NCBI RefSeq assembly: GCF_003664585.1
Contig: NZ_RCHI01000002.1
Span: 62,001 to 126,000 of the forward strand
Direction: 5' to 3'
Source of the DNA: Paenirhodobacter hankyongi
GTDB taxonomy: Bacteria; Pseudomonadota; Alphaproteobacteria; Rhodobacterales; Rhodobacteraceae
Length of the DNA stretch: 64,000 nucleotides
Both the position numbers and the translations under genes were made by a program. Positions 1-8,284 of the stretch are shown in pieces. The notes beneath the pieces were generated by a model. That model worked only from the letters and a program-made list of their open reading frames with translations. It did not search any database and was not told where the DNA came from. The stretch's first letter is position 1, and each line of letters starts with the position of its first letter.

Positions 1-917
1 TGCCACAGCCCATAGGCCTCGGGCGCAAACAGAAGCCCCGACAGCGCCATCGCCGGCGCCACCATCGGCAGCGCGCGCCGCTCGATCAGCGCGCCTGCAC
101 GGCCCAGCCGCTCGACCGCCGCCTCGAAGCCGCGCAGCGGCTCGGTCCGCGCACCCTCGAGCGGCAGGCCCTCGAGCACCAGAAGCCGCGCGCCCGCAAG
201 TGTCGCGCCGCGCAGATCGGGCGCCGGCTGGCCCTCAAGCGCCGCCAGCACCAACGCACAATCCTCAACGCTGCGCGCAAGCGGCCCGACCGTGTCGAAA
301 CGCCGGCACAGCGGCACAACGCCCCGCGTCGACACCCGGCCATGCGTGGTCTTCAGCCCGACGATGTCGTTCCAGGCGGCCGGGATCCGCACCGAGCCGC
401 CGGTGTCCGAGCCCACCGCCGCCGCGGCCAGCCCCAGCTTCACCGAGACCGCCGCGCCCGAGCTCGACCCGCCCGGGGCGAGATGCGGGGTCACGGCATT
501 CGGCGGCGTCGCGGTCATCGGGTTGATGCCAAGCCCGGAGAACGCCAGTTCCGTCATATGAGTCTTGCCAAGGCAGACCGTGCCCGCCAGCGTCGCCTGC
601 GCCAGCACCTCGGCGTCCGCCTCGGGCACCCGGCCCTCGAGCAGGCGCGAGCCCGCCTCGGTCTCGGTGCCGGCGCTGTCGAACAGGTCCTTCCAGCTCA
701 GCGCCACACCGTCGAGCGGCCCGCGCCCGAGGCCAAGCCGCAGCCGCGCCCGCGCCGCCATCGCCTCGCCCCGCGCCCGTTCCGGGGTGAGGCGGGCATA
801 GACGTCGGGCACCGCCGCCGCGGCCTCGAGATAGGCCTCGGCCATCTCCACCGGATCGAGCCGGCCCTTGGCCATCGCCCGCCCCTGCTCCGCCGCCGAC
901 CAGAACCGTTCGTCCAT
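1..917 (-). CDS. Amidase family protein (3' end outside window)
   Basis: An amidase-signature hydrolase that splits an amide to acid and ammonia; the substrate cannot be told from sequence. The N-terminal 305 residues are present. A lysine in SWKDLFDSAG, the glycine/serine loop GGSSSGAAVSV and the SDTGGSVRIPA segment supply the Lys-cisSer-Ser triad of the family. A GGAGG Shine-Dalgarno lies just before the ATG at 917. The gene is divergent from the UbiH-like gene. GatA is a relative, but there are no gatB or gatC neighbours, so a stand-alone amidase is more likely. The C-terminal part lies off the left edge. Confidence 0.9.
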   Translation of the reverse strand, partial: MDERFWSAAEQGRAMAKGRLDPVEMAEAYLEAAAAVPDVYARLTPERARGEAMAARARLRLGLGRGPLDGVALSWKDLFDSAGTETEAGSRLLEGRVPEADAEVLAQATLAGTVCLGKTHMTELAFSGLGINPMTATPPNAVTPHLAPGGSSSGAAVSVKLGLAAAAVGSDTGGSVRIPAAWNDIVGLKTTHGRVSTRGVVPLCRRFDTVGPLARSVEDCALVLAALEGQPAPDLRGATLAGARLLVLEGLPLEGARTEPLRGFEAAVERLGRAGALIERRALPMVAPAMALSGLLFAPEAYGLW

Positions 918-963
918 CGCGCCCTCCGCTCGTTTGCGCCACGCTAGCCATTGCCCGCCCGCC

Positions 964-1000
964 GGACAATCCCACCCGGACAATCCCGCGCATGGACAAT
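964..1000. repeat. Three direct copies of GGACAAT
   Basis: GGACAAT occurs at 964-970, 978-984 and 994-1000; the first two copies continue as GGACAATCCC. They lie in the 110-bp divergent region between the amidase and the UbiH-like gene, and the third copy overlaps the proposed -35 of the latter. A regulator-binding array is possible but unproven. Confidence 0.5.
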
Positions 1001-1020
1001 CGCGCGCGCCGCGCCATACT
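993..1020 (+). promoter_or_regulatory. Candidate promoter of UbiH-like gene, leaderless geometry
   Basis: TGGACA at 993-998 and CATACT at 1015-1020 are 16 bp apart and resemble sigma-70 hexamers. The -10 ends 7 nt before the ATG at 1028, so transcription would begin at or next to the start codon. No Shine-Dalgarno precedes that ATG. Confidence 0.4.
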
Positions 1021-1027
1021 CCGCGCC

Positions 1028-2254
1028 ATGACACATGATTCAGACATCCTCATCGCCGGCGGCGGGCTGAACGGCCCCGCGCTTGCCCTCGCCCTCGCGC
1101 AATCGGGGCTGACCGTCACCGTCGTCGACGCCGCCCCCGCGCGGGCGCGGGCCGAGGATGACTTCGACGGCCGCGCCTATGCCCTGGCGCTTGCCTCGCA
1201 AAAGCTGCTTTCCGCAATCGGGCTCTGGCCGATGCTGGCGACAAACGCCCAGCCGATGCTCGAGGTGAAGGCCTCGGACGGGCGGCCGGGCGAAGGCGCC
1301 GCGCCGTTCTTCCTGCATTTCGACAGCCGCGAGCTTGACCAGACGCCGGTCGGCTACATGCTCGAGGACCGCTTCCTCTACCGCGCCTTCCTGCACGCGA
1401 TGGAGGTCGACCCGAAGATCACCCTGCTCACCCAGACCGCGGTCACCGCGCAGCAGGTGGTGCCGGGCGGTATCAAGGTGACGCTGTCGGATGGCAGCAC
1501 GCGGCTGGTGAAACTGCTGGTCGGCGCCGACGGCCGCCGCTCGGGCGTGGCCGAGCGCGCCGGCATCACCCGCGAGGGCTGGGGCTATGGCCAGACCGCG
1601 CTGGTCGCGGCGATCGAGCACGAACTGCCCCACCAGGGAATCGCGCAGCAGTTCTTCATGCCGAACGGGCCGCTCGCCATCCTGCCGCTGCCGGGCAACC
1701 GCTCGTCGATCGTCTGGTCCGAGACGGACGCGAATGCCAAGGTGATCTCGGCGCTGTCGGACGAGGATTTCCTCGCGATCCTGCGGCCGCGCTTCGGCGA
1801 TTTCCTCGGCCAGATCCGGCTGGCCGGGCCGCGCTTCAGCTATCCGCTGAACCTGACGCTGGCGAAAAGCTATGTCGCGCCGCGGGTGGCGCTCATTGGC
1901 GATGCGGCGCATGGCGTGCACCCGATCGCCGGGCAGGGGCTGAACCTCGGCCTGCGCGATGTGGCGGCCTTGGCCGAGGTGCTGGTCGAAGCGACACGCC
2001 GGGGCGAGGATCTCGGCGCCCCCGATGTGCTCGAACGCTATCAGGGCTGGCGGCGTTTCGATTCCGTCTCGCTCGCGCTTGGCATGGACACGGTGAACAA
2101 GCTCTTCTCGAACGACAACCCGATCCTGCGGGCCGGGCGCGACCTCGGGCTCGGGATCGTGCAGGCGGCGGGCCCGTTGCGGCGCGCCTTCATGCGGCAG
2201 GCGGCGGGGCTGTCGGGGCCCTTGCCGCGGCTGCTTCAGGGCCGCGCGATCTGA
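1028..2254 (+). CDS. UbiH/UbiF/VisC/COQ6-family FAD-dependent hydroxylase
   Basis: A flavin monooxygenase of the ubiquinone-ring hydroxylase family, 408 residues, the usual length. It has the Rossmann FAD loop GGGLNGP near residues 11-17, the DG motif in GADGRRS, and the second FAD motif GDAAHGVHPIAGQG near residue 300. It probably hydroxylates the polyprenyl-phenol ring in ubiquinone synthesis at the membrane; the ring position cannot be assigned from sequence. An upstream in-frame ATG at 992 overlaps promoter-like sequence, and family proteins begin close to the FAD loop, so 1028 is preferred. A hairpin follows the stop. Confidence 0.9.
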   Translation: MTHDSDILIAGGGLNGPALALALAQSGLTVTVVDAAPARARAEDDFDGRAYALALASQKLLSAIGLWPMLATNAQPMLEVKASDGRPGEGAAPFFLHFDSRELDQTPVGYMLEDRFLYRAFLHAMEVDPKITLLTQTAVTAQQVVPGGIKVTLSDGSTRLVKLLVGADGRRSGVAERAGITREGWGYGQTALVAAIEHELPHQGIAQQFFMPNGPLAILPLPGNRSSIVWSETDANAKVISALSDEDFLAILRPRFGDFLGQIRLAGPRFSYPLNLTLAKSYVAPRVALIGDAAHGVHPIAGQGLNLGLRDVAALAEVLVEATRRGEDLGAPDVLERYQGWRRFDSVSLALGMDTVNKLFSNDNPILRAGRDLGLGIVQAAGPLRRAFMRQAAGLSGPLPRLLQGRAI

Positions 2255-2258
2255 CCGG

Positions 2259-2284
2259 AAAGGCCGCCCCTCGGGGCGGCCTTT
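2259..2284. terminator. Bidirectional hairpin terminator
   Basis: AAAGGCCGCCC, a CTCG tetraloop and GGGCGGCC followed by TTTT form a strong hairpin with T-rich ends on both strands. It sits between the convergent UbiH-like and Trm112-like genes. Confidence 0.8.
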
Positions 2285-2485
2285 TCAGTCCAGCGGGCGG
2301 GCCTCGTCGGGCACCATGATCGGGATGCCCGCGCGGATCGGATAGGCCAGATGCGCGGGTTTCGAAATCAGCTCCTGCCGCGCCGCATCATAGTGCAGCG
2401 GCGCCTGCGTCAGCGGGCAGACCAGCGCCTCGAGCATCCGCCGGTCGAACGCCGCACGGTCCTCTTCCTCGGGTACATCGCTCAT
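2285..2485 (-). CDS. Trm112-like (UPF0434) small protein
   Basis: A 66-residue protein of the Trm112/UPF0434 family, with the core [13 protein letters not shown] and the [10 protein letters not shown] segment. Eukaryotic Trm112 is a zinc-binding activator of methyltransferases. The bacterial proteins often lack the full cysteine set; this one has a single cysteine, so zinc binding is doubtful. Its ATG overlaps the stop of the Lon-substrate-domain gene by four bases (ATGA), so the two are probably translated together. It is the last gene of the minus-strand cluster and is followed by a terminator. Confidence 0.85.
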   Translation of the reverse strand: MSDVPEEEDRAAFDRRMLEALVCPLTQAPLHYDAARQELISKPAHLAYPIRAGIPIMVPDEARPLD

Positions 2486-3126
2486 TGCTCACGCTCCTCG
2501 CAGCCGCCGTGCAGGTGGAATTCCAGCAGCGTCACCAGCGTCTCGCGCCGCGTCGTCAGGCTCGGCGCCTCGAGCAGTGCCTGCTTGTCCTCGGGCTCGA
2601 GCGGCAGGAGCATCGAGAGCGAGTTGATCAGCAGCTCGTCCTCCGCCTCCTTCAGCGTCTCCCAGTCGGTGTCGAGCCCCTGCGAATGGAAGAACCGCGC
2701 CAGAAGTTCAAGGAAGCCGTCGCGGTCGAAGCCCGGGTCATGCTCGGCCCGGCCAAGGTCGCGCTCGAAATCGCTCCAGCCGACTTCGGCGCGGAGATAG
2801 GGGCAGAACCCCTCCTGCTCGCGCAACAGCCGAAACCGCGAGATCCCCGACAGGGTGATCATGTAGCGCCCGTCCTCGGTCTCCGAGAACCCCGTCAGCC
2901 GTCCCGCACAACCGATCGCGTTCAGCTTCGCCGCCCCGTCGCGCCCCTTGCAGGGCTGGATCATCCCGATCAGCCGGTGCGGCGTCTTCAGGCAATCCTC
3001 GACCATCTGCAGATAGCGCGGCTCGAAGATATGCAGCGGCAACCGCCCCCGGGGCAGCAACAGCGCCCCGGGCAGCGGAAACAGCGGGATCAGATCTGGC
3101 AGGTCACAGGCTTTCATCATGCGCAT
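2482..3126 (-). CDS. LON substrate-binding (LAN) domain protein
   Basis: A 214-residue protein that is essentially a lone N-terminal substrate-binding domain of Lon protease, with no ATPase or protease domain. The diagnostic opening is [16 protein letters not shown] followed by HIFEPRY; GMIQP and a GCAGRLTGF strand follow. The biochemical role of these stand-alone domains is unknown; substrate or peptide recognition is the usual suggestion. It lies 20 bp downstream of the thioredoxin gene and overlaps the Trm112-like gene, giving a three-gene unit. Starts at 3120 or 3117 are also possible (ATGCGCATGATG). Confidence 0.87.
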   Translation of the reverse strand: MRMMKACDLPDLIPLFPLPGALLLPRGRLPLHIFEPRYLQMVEDCLKTPHRLIGMIQPCKGRDGAAKLNAIGCAGRLTGFSETEDGRYMITLSGISRFRLLREQEGFCPYLRAEVGWSDFERDLGRAEHDPGFDRDGFLELLARFFHSQGLDTDWETLKEAEDELLINSLSMLLPLEPEDKQALLEAPSLTTRRETLVTLLEFHLHGGCEEREQ

Positions 3127-3146
3127 GAGCTAGCCCGCCCGCGCGA

Positions 3147-4046
3147 TCAGGCAAATATCATCGACGAAAGACGCCGACGGCCCTTCACCGCGATCGGGTC
3201 GGTGGGCTTCAGCGCGTCGAAGATGGTGAAGAGCTGCGTCTTCGCGGCGCCCTCGTTCCACTCGCGGTCGCGGCGGAACAGCTCGAGCAGCTGCTCGACC
3301 GCAGCCTCGACCTCGCCCGCGGCATGCAGCGCGGTGGCATAGTCGAAGCGCGCCTGATGATCGGCGGGGTCAGCCTCGACCTTCGCCTTCAGCGCATCAA
3401 GCGGGCCGGCCTTCGCCGCCTGCTTCGCCAGTGCGAGCTGCGCGCGCGCGGCCTCGACCGGCGCGGCGGTCGCGATCTTCGCCGGCACCGCGGCGAGGAA
3501 CTGTTCCGCCTGCTCGAGATTGCCGAGCGCCAGATGGGCGCGGATCAGCCCGCCATAGGCCTCGGCGTTCTCGGCGTCCTCACCGAGGATCGCGGCGAAG
3601 GTCTCGGCCGCGTCGACCGCGGCGCCCTCGGTCAGCATCTCCTCGGCGGCCGCAACCGCATCCGCCAGCCCGCCGTCGCCCGCAAGGGCCGCGAGCTTGT
3701 CGACGAAGGTCTTCAGCTGCGAGGCGGGCAGCGCGCCCTGGAACCCGTCGACCGGCTGGCCCTGCCAGAAGGCATAGACGGTCGGGATCGACTGCACCCG
3801 CATCTGGCCGGCGATCATCTGGTTCTCGTCGACGTTGACCTTGACCATCACGACCTTGCCCTTGGCCGCCTCGACCGCCGCCTCGAGCGCCGGGCCAAGC
3901 TGCCGGCACGGGCCGCACCAGGGCGCCCAGAAGTCGACGATCACGGGAACGGTCATCGACTTGTCGACGACTTCCGCCATGAAGGTGGTCTCGTCGACGT
4001 CTTTCACGAATTCGGAATGGGTGGTTTTCGCTTCGGTGCCAATCAT
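3147..4046 (-). CDS. Thioredoxin-domain protein with TPR-like tail (CnoX/YbbN type)
   Basis: 299 residues. The N-terminal thioredoxin fold carries an intact active site WAPWCGPCRQ (Cys44, Cys47) and a cis-Pro region QSIPTVYAF. The C-terminal half is alanine-rich helical repeats typical of the tetratricopeptide tail of CnoX/YbbN. E. coli CnoX is a chaperedoxin that protects substrates from chlorine stress and hands them to GroEL. E. coli CnoX lacks the second cysteine, whereas this protein keeps CGPC and may therefore be redox-active. A plausible promoter lies just upstream. Confidence 0.88.
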   Translation of the reverse strand: MIGTEAKTTHSEFVKDVDETTFMAEVVDKSMTVPVIVDFWAPWCGPCRQLGPALEAAVEAAKGKVVMVKVNVDENQMIAGQMRVQSIPTVYAFWQGQPVDGFQGALPASQLKTFVDKLAALAGDGGLADAVAAAEEMLTEGAAVDAAETFAAILGEDAENAEAYGGLIRAHLALGNLEQAEQFLAAVPAKIATAAPVEAARAQLALAKQAAKAGPLDALKAKVEADPADHQARFDYATALHAAGEVEAAVEQLLELFRRDREWNEGAAKTQLFTIFDALKPTDPIAVKGRRRLSSMIFA

Positions 4047-4074
4047 GGTCGCCTCTCCCAGATCTTTTGTTCCC

Positions 4075-4103
4075 TATATGCGCGCCGGGGCGGCCCTCGC
4101 CAA
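4075..4103 (-). promoter_or_regulatory. Candidate promoter of the thioredoxin-TPR operon
   Basis: Read on the minus strand, TTGGCG (4103-4098) and CATATA (4080-4075) are separated by 17 bp, with the start codon at 4046 about 28 nt downstream. A GGGAGAGG Shine-Dalgarno lies between. Confidence 0.45.
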
Positions 4104-4116
4104 GGGGCGGATCGCC

Positions 4117-4905
4117 TCAGAGATCGAAAGTCGCGAAGACCGGAACGTGGTCGGAGGGCTGCTCCCAGCTCCGCGCGGCGCGCAGGATCCGGCTGCCATG
4201 CGCCGCGTTCGAGATGTCGGGCGTCGCCCAGACGTGATCAAGCCGCCGCCCCTTGTCGGCCGCGTCCCAGTCCCTGGCGCGATAGCTCCACCAGGAATAA
4301 AGCTGCCCCTCGGGAATGTCCTGCCGGGTCACGTCGACCCAGTTCCCCGCGTCGCGCGTCTGCGCCAGATGCTCGACCTCGATCGGCGTGTGCGAGACGA
4401 TCTTCAAGAGCGCCTTGTGGCTCCAGACGTCATCCTCGCGCGGCGCGATGTTCAGATCGCCCACCAGGATCGCCTTCTCGGGCCGGTTCGCGAGGAAATC
4501 GTCGCGCATGTGGGTCAGGAAATCGAGCTTCTGGCCGAATTTCTCGTTCTCGTCGCGGTCCGGAATGTCGCCGCCCGCGGGCACATAGAAATTGTGGATC
4601 GTCACCCCGTTCTCGAGCCGACCGGCGACGTGCCGGGCATGGCCGAGCCCGGCATAATCGCCCGCCCCCGCCTCGACGAGCGGCAGCTTCGACAGGATCG
4701 CGACGCCGTTGTAGCCCTTCTGCCCGCGCGCCACCATCCAGTCGTAGCCAAGCGCGCGGAAGCGCTCGAGCGGGATCTTCTCGACCGGGCTCTTGCATTC
4801 CTGCAGGCAGAGCACGTCGGGCGCCTCCTCCCGCATCAGCCTCTCGACCAGCCCCTCGCGCAGGCGGACCGAGTTGATGTTCCAGGTGGCAAGGGTGAAG
4901 GTCAT
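4117..4905 (-). CDS. xth: Exodeoxyribonuclease III
   Basis: A 262-residue endonuclease/exonuclease/phosphatase-fold AP endonuclease. It cuts 5' of abasic sites and degrades 3' ends in base-excision repair. Visible motifs are TWNINSVR at the N-terminus, the metal ligand Glu36 in LQECK, the VGDLNIAP segment and the catalytic SDHVPVFA at the C-terminus. The ATG at 4905 is preceded by GAGAGGAG. An in-frame ATG at 4995 would add an unconserved tail and is rejected. A hairpin separates this gene from the upstream aldehyde dehydrogenase. Confidence 0.93.
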   Translation of the reverse strand: MTFTLATWNINSVRLREGLVERLMREEAPDVLCLQECKSPVEKIPLERFRALGYDWMVARGQKGYNGVAILSKLPLVEAGAGDYAGLGHARHVAGRLENGVTIHNFYVPAGGDIPDRDENEKFGQKLDFLTHMRDDFLANRPEKAILVGDLNIAPREDDVWSHKALLKIVSHTPIEVEHLAQTRDAGNWVDVTRQDIPEGQLYSWWSYRARDWDAADKGRRLDHVWATPDISNAAHGSRILRAARSWEQPSDHVPVFATFDL

Positions 4906-4978
4906 GGGCGCTCTCCTCTCAGGCCGCGCAGTTTCACCCGCGCGGACCGGAAGGGCAAGGCGCCCGGCCCCGGCGACG

Positions 4979-5036
4979 GATGAGTATTTTTCCAAGGAAA
5001 AGGCGCATCGGCTTTTTCCTGGCCCAAAGACTCATC
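4979..5036. repeat. Intergenic stem-loop, divergent member of the CATCTTGCC repeat family
   Basis: GATGAGT (4979-4985) pairs with ACTCATC (5030-5036), and AGGAAAA (4995-5001) pairs with TTTTCCT (5014-5020). TCATCTTGCCA runs out of the right arm. It lies between the aldehyde dehydrogenase and xth, both on the minus strand, and could end transcription of the former. Confidence 0.6.
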
Positions 5037-5068
5037 TTGCCACGCCGGGGCCGGGGGCGACGGCGGGG

Positions 5069-6505
5069 TTACTCGACCCAGCCGCCGATCGATTTCACGT
5101 CGCAGAACTCCTCAATGCCCCAGCGGCCGCCCTCGCGCGCCCGGCCCGACGCCTTGACGCCGCCGAAGGGGGCGCCGGCGCCGCGGCTCTTGCCGTTCGC
5201 GACGACCATGCCTGCGTCGAGCGCGCGCAGCAGCCGGTTGGTGCGCACGGGGTCCTGCGTCTGCAGGTAGTTCGTCAGCCCGTAGGGGGTGTCGTTGGCG
5301 ATCGCCACCGCCTCTTCCTCGGTGTCGAAGGGCATGATCGACAGCACCGGGCCGAAAATCTCCTCGCGCATGATCGTCATGTCCGGGGTGCAGTCGGCAA
5401 AGATCGTCGGGCGCACGTAATAGCCCTTGTTCAGCCCCTCGGGCCGGCCAAGACCGCCCGCGATCAGCCGCGCGCCTTCCTTGATGCCGCTCTCGATCAG
5501 GCCCTGGATCTTCTCGAACTGGCTCTTGTTGATCACCGGACCAAGGTGACGGCCGGGCTCGCGCGGGTTGCCGGTCTGGGTCTCGGCCGCGGTCTGCGCC
5601 GCGATTTCCAGCGCCTTTTCGTAATAGCTGCGCTCGACCAGCATCCGGCTCGGCGCGTTGCACGACTGCCCGGTGTTCTCGAACATGTGGCGCACGCCGC
5701 GCTTCACCGCCTTCTCGTCGCAATCGGCAAAGACCAGGTTCGCGCCCTTGCCGCCCAGTTCCAGCACCACGCGCTTCAGCGTCTCGGCCGCAGCGATGGA
5801 GATCGCCTTGCCGGCCCGCGTCGAGCCGGTGAAGGAGATCATCTGGATGTCGGGATGGGTCGAGAGCTGCGAGCCCACACCGACGCCATCGCCGTTCACC
5901 AGGTTGAACACGCCCGCGGGCACGCCGGCCTGATCGATGAACTCGGCAAAGAGCAGTGAGCTGAGCGGCGCCTCTTCCGAGGGTTTCAGCACCATGGTGC
6001 AGCCCGCGATCAGCGCCGGGATCACCTTCAGCGTGACCTGGTTCATCGGCCAGTTCCACGGCGTGATCAGGCCGACGACGCCGATCGCCTCATAGGCGAT
6101 CATCGCCCCCGGGGTGCCGTCGCCGAGCGGGTGGACCCATTCGAATTCCTTCGCCGCGCGGATGAAATTCTCGATGTGCCAGGTGCCGGCGCCGGCCTGT
6201 TCGGAGCGCGCGAAATCGATCGGCGCGCCCATCTCGAGGCTCATCGCCTCGGCCATCTCCTCGTAGCGCGCCTTGTAGATTTCAAGGATCTTCTCGACAT
6301 AGGCGAGGCGTTCCTCGGGCGCGGTGGCGCGCCAGGCGGGCAGCGCCGCCTTCGCCGCGGCGACGGCCGCCTCGGTGTCGGCGCGATCGCCGAGCGAGAT
6401 CACCGCGCAGGGCTCTTCGGTCGACGGGTCGATCACCGCATAGTCGCGCGCCGCGGCCGGGGCGGTCCAGCGCCCGTTGATGTAGAAATCGCGTTTTTCG
6501 ATCAT
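5069..6505 (-). CDS. Aldehyde dehydrogenase family protein
   Basis: A 478-residue NAD(P)-dependent aldehyde dehydrogenase, oxidising an aldehyde to the acid; the natural substrate is not evident. It has TPWNWPM, the general base Glu248 in LELGGKGAN, the nucleophile Cys281 in GQSCNAPSR, and EEIFGPVLSIMPF near the C-terminus. The ATG at 6505 has a consensus AGGAGG. An in-frame ATG at 6640 would add 45 unconserved residues. The gene is divergent from the peroxiredoxin gene across 230 bp with no further gene. Confidence 0.92.
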   Translation of the reverse strand: MIEKRDFYINGRWTAPAAARDYAVIDPSTEEPCAVISLGDRADTEAAVAAAKAALPAWRATAPEERLAYVEKILEIYKARYEEMAEAMSLEMGAPIDFARSEQAGAGTWHIENFIRAAKEFEWVHPLGDGTPGAMIAYEAIGVVGLITPWNWPMNQVTLKVIPALIAGCTMVLKPSEEAPLSSLLFAEFIDQAGVPAGVFNLVNGDGVGVGSQLSTHPDIQMISFTGSTRAGKAISIAAAETLKRVVLELGGKGANLVFADCDEKAVKRGVRHMFENTGQSCNAPSRMLVERSYYEKALEIAAQTAAETQTGNPREPGRHLGPVINKSQFEKIQGLIESGIKEGARLIAGGLGRPEGLNKGYYVRPTIFADCTPDMTIMREEIFGPVLSIMPFDTEEEAVAIANDTPYGLTNYLQTQDPVRTNRLLRALDAGMVVANGKSRGAGAPFGGVKASGRAREGGRWGIEEFCDVKSIGGWVE

Positions 6506-6735
6506 GGAAACCTCCTGTTGGCGCGCAGGGTGGCACCCGCGCGCGGCAAGGGCAAGCCGGCGCTTCGCGCAGCGGCTGCGCAAATCGGCAAGCCCGGCGG
6601 ATGCAGAAGAACGTTCCACCACGGCGAGTGCGGGTGGCATTTCCTCCCATTCTGCAGCGAATTCACCGCAGGGGGATGAAACTTCGTTCTGCCTGTCTTA
6701 AGTTTCCGCCCGAAACGTCAACCAGGGAGACCAGC

Positions 6736-7389
6736 ATGGCTCTGCGCATCAACGACATCGCCCCCGACTTCACCGCCGACACCACCGAGGGCAAGATCAG
6801 CTTCCACGACTGGATCGGCGACAACTATGCCATCCTGTTCTCGCACCCGAAGGATTTCACCCCGGTCTGCACCACCGAGTTCGGCGCCGTCGCGCAGCTC
6901 GCCGACGAATGGGCGAAGCGCAACACCAAGGTGATGGGCGTCTCGGTCGACACCGTCGAGGAACACAAGAAGTGGAAGGCCGACATCTCGGCCTATGCCG
7001 GCGCGCCGGCGACCTTCCCGATCATCGACGACACCTCGCTGACCGTGTCGAAGCTCTATGACATGCTGCCCGCCGAGGCCTATCTGCCCGAGGGCCGCAC
7101 GCCCGCGAACACCGCGACCGTGCGCACCGTCTTCATCATCGGCCCGGACAAGAAGATCCGCCTGATGATGATCTATCCGATGTCGGTCGGCCGCAACTTC
7201 GCCGAGGTGCTGCGCGCCCTCGACGCGATCCAGGCGACCGACGGCGTGCCCTTCGCCACCCCCGCGAACTGGGTGCCGGGCGAGGACGTGATCCTCGCGC
7301 TCTCGGTCTCGACCGAGGACGGCAAGGCGAAGTTCGGCGACGTGGACGTCAAGCTGCCCTACCTGCGCTTCGTCAAGAAGCCGGAATGA
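6736..7389 (+). CDS. 1-Cys peroxiredoxin (Prx6 subfamily)
   Basis: A 217-residue peroxidase reducing H2O2 and organic hydroperoxides. The signature HPKDFTPVCTTE holds the peroxidatic Cys45, which is the only cysteine in the protein, so it must be recycled by an outside thiol. The long C-terminal region with MSVGRNFAEVLR and NWVPGEDVI matches the Prx6 arm. The start at 6736 follows AGGGAGA. The upstream 230 bp is shared with the divergent aldehyde dehydrogenase gene. A TTCG-loop terminator follows. Confidence 0.93.
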   Translation: MALRINDIAPDFTADTTEGKISFHDWIGDNYAILFSHPKDFTPVCTTEFGAVAQLADEWAKRNTKVMGVSVDTVEEHKKWKADISAYAGAPATFPIIDDTSLTVSKLYDMLPAEAYLPEGRTPANTATVRTVFIIGPDKKIRLMMIYPMSVGRNFAEVLRALDAIQATDGVPFATPANWVPGEDVILALSVSTEDGKAKFGDVDVKLPYLRFVKKPE

Positions 7390-7414
7390 GGCGGATCTGA
7401 CCGTTTCGACGCGA

Positions 7415-7434
7415 CGGGGGCCTTCGGGCCCCCG
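7415..7434. terminator. TTCG-tetraloop terminator
   Basis: CGGGGGCC, loop TTCG, GGCCCCCG, then TTTCC. A perfect 8-bp stem directly after the peroxiredoxin stop, facing the convergent sulfotransferase gene. Confidence 0.8.
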
Positions 7435-7449
7435 TTTCCGTTTCGGGCC

Positions 7450-8238
7450 TCAGTAGTCGAAGGCCTCGTAATCGGCGGCATAGATCGCGCGCACCCGCGC
7501 CGCCTGCGCCTCGGTCGGGCTGTATTTCCGCGCCCGCGAGACATTGGTGCGCATCGTCAGAAGCCGCTCCAGCTCGGGCCGCCAGACCCCCGATTCCTGC
7601 AGCACGCGGGTCATCTCGGCCGCGTAATTCTCGAGCCGGCAGATCCGGCGATACTGCACCGTGCCAAGCGCAAGATTGTGCTTTTGCAGGCGGAAATGCG
7701 GGTCGGTCCAAAGCTCGCTTTCGGCGAAGCTCGCCGCGACATAATCGAGGAAGACGTCGAACTGCCGCTCCTCGGAGGTGTCGGGCCGCCAGCCGAACTC
7801 GCGCAGCCGCGGCAGGTGGTGACGGGTGCCCGGGTTGGTGCGGTCGAGCACGAAATCCTGAAAGGCCGAGACCGCGCGGGCCAGCGGATCGCGCACGAAG
7901 GAGAAGGCATAGACCTTCGGGTCGCGCAGCGCGTCGAGGCATTCGCGCACATGCAGGTGGCCGGCGATCTGCTTCTTCGCGTCATGCACCCGGCCCTGGA
8001 AGGTCGCCCCGGTGTCGCAGGCATAGAGCACCTGCGCGACGGTGGTGCAGCCCGCCTTCGAGTTCTTCACGAAGGCCAGCCGGTGATCGCGGGTCAGCAC
8101 GATATGGGTGGCGATCGCCAGCAGCGCCTCGGGCTCGCCGCGCAGCGTCAACCGCGCGCGATAGCGCGCCGAGAACGGCGCAAGCAGCTGCGCCTTGAGG
8201 AAATTCGGGCGTTTCGCCAGGGATACTTTCGCGCTCAT
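7450..8238 (-). CDS. Sulfotransferase family 2 protein
   Basis: A 262-residue PAPS-dependent carbohydrate sulfotransferase-like protein. The phosphosulfate loop is FVKNSKAGCTTV near the N-terminus, and the 3'-phosphate motif is FVRDPLARAVSAF, both characteristic of the Sulfotransfer_2 family. It probably transfers sulfate to a surface glycan or small glycoconjugate; the acceptor is unknown. An AAGAAG Shine-Dalgarno supports 8238 (a GTG at 8253 is the alternative). It follows the GT25 glycosyltransferase by 46 bp on the same strand, which suggests work on a shared saccharide. Confidence 0.82.
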   Translation of the reverse strand: MSAKVSLAKRPNFLKAQLLAPFSARYRARLTLRGEPEALLAIATHIVLTRDHRLAFVKNSKAGCTTVAQVLYACDTGATFQGRVHDAKKQIAGHLHVRECLDALRDPKVYAFSFVRDPLARAVSAFQDFVLDRTNPGTRHHLPRLREFGWRPDTSEERQFDVFLDYVAASFAESELWTDPHFRLQKHNLALGTVQYRRICRLENYAAEMTRVLQESGVWRPELERLLTMRTNVSRARKYSPTEAQAARVRAIYAADYEAFDY

Positions 8239-8284
8239 GCTGTCTTCTTTCACCTTGCGGGCCCGGGCGGCAAGCCCCGTCGAC

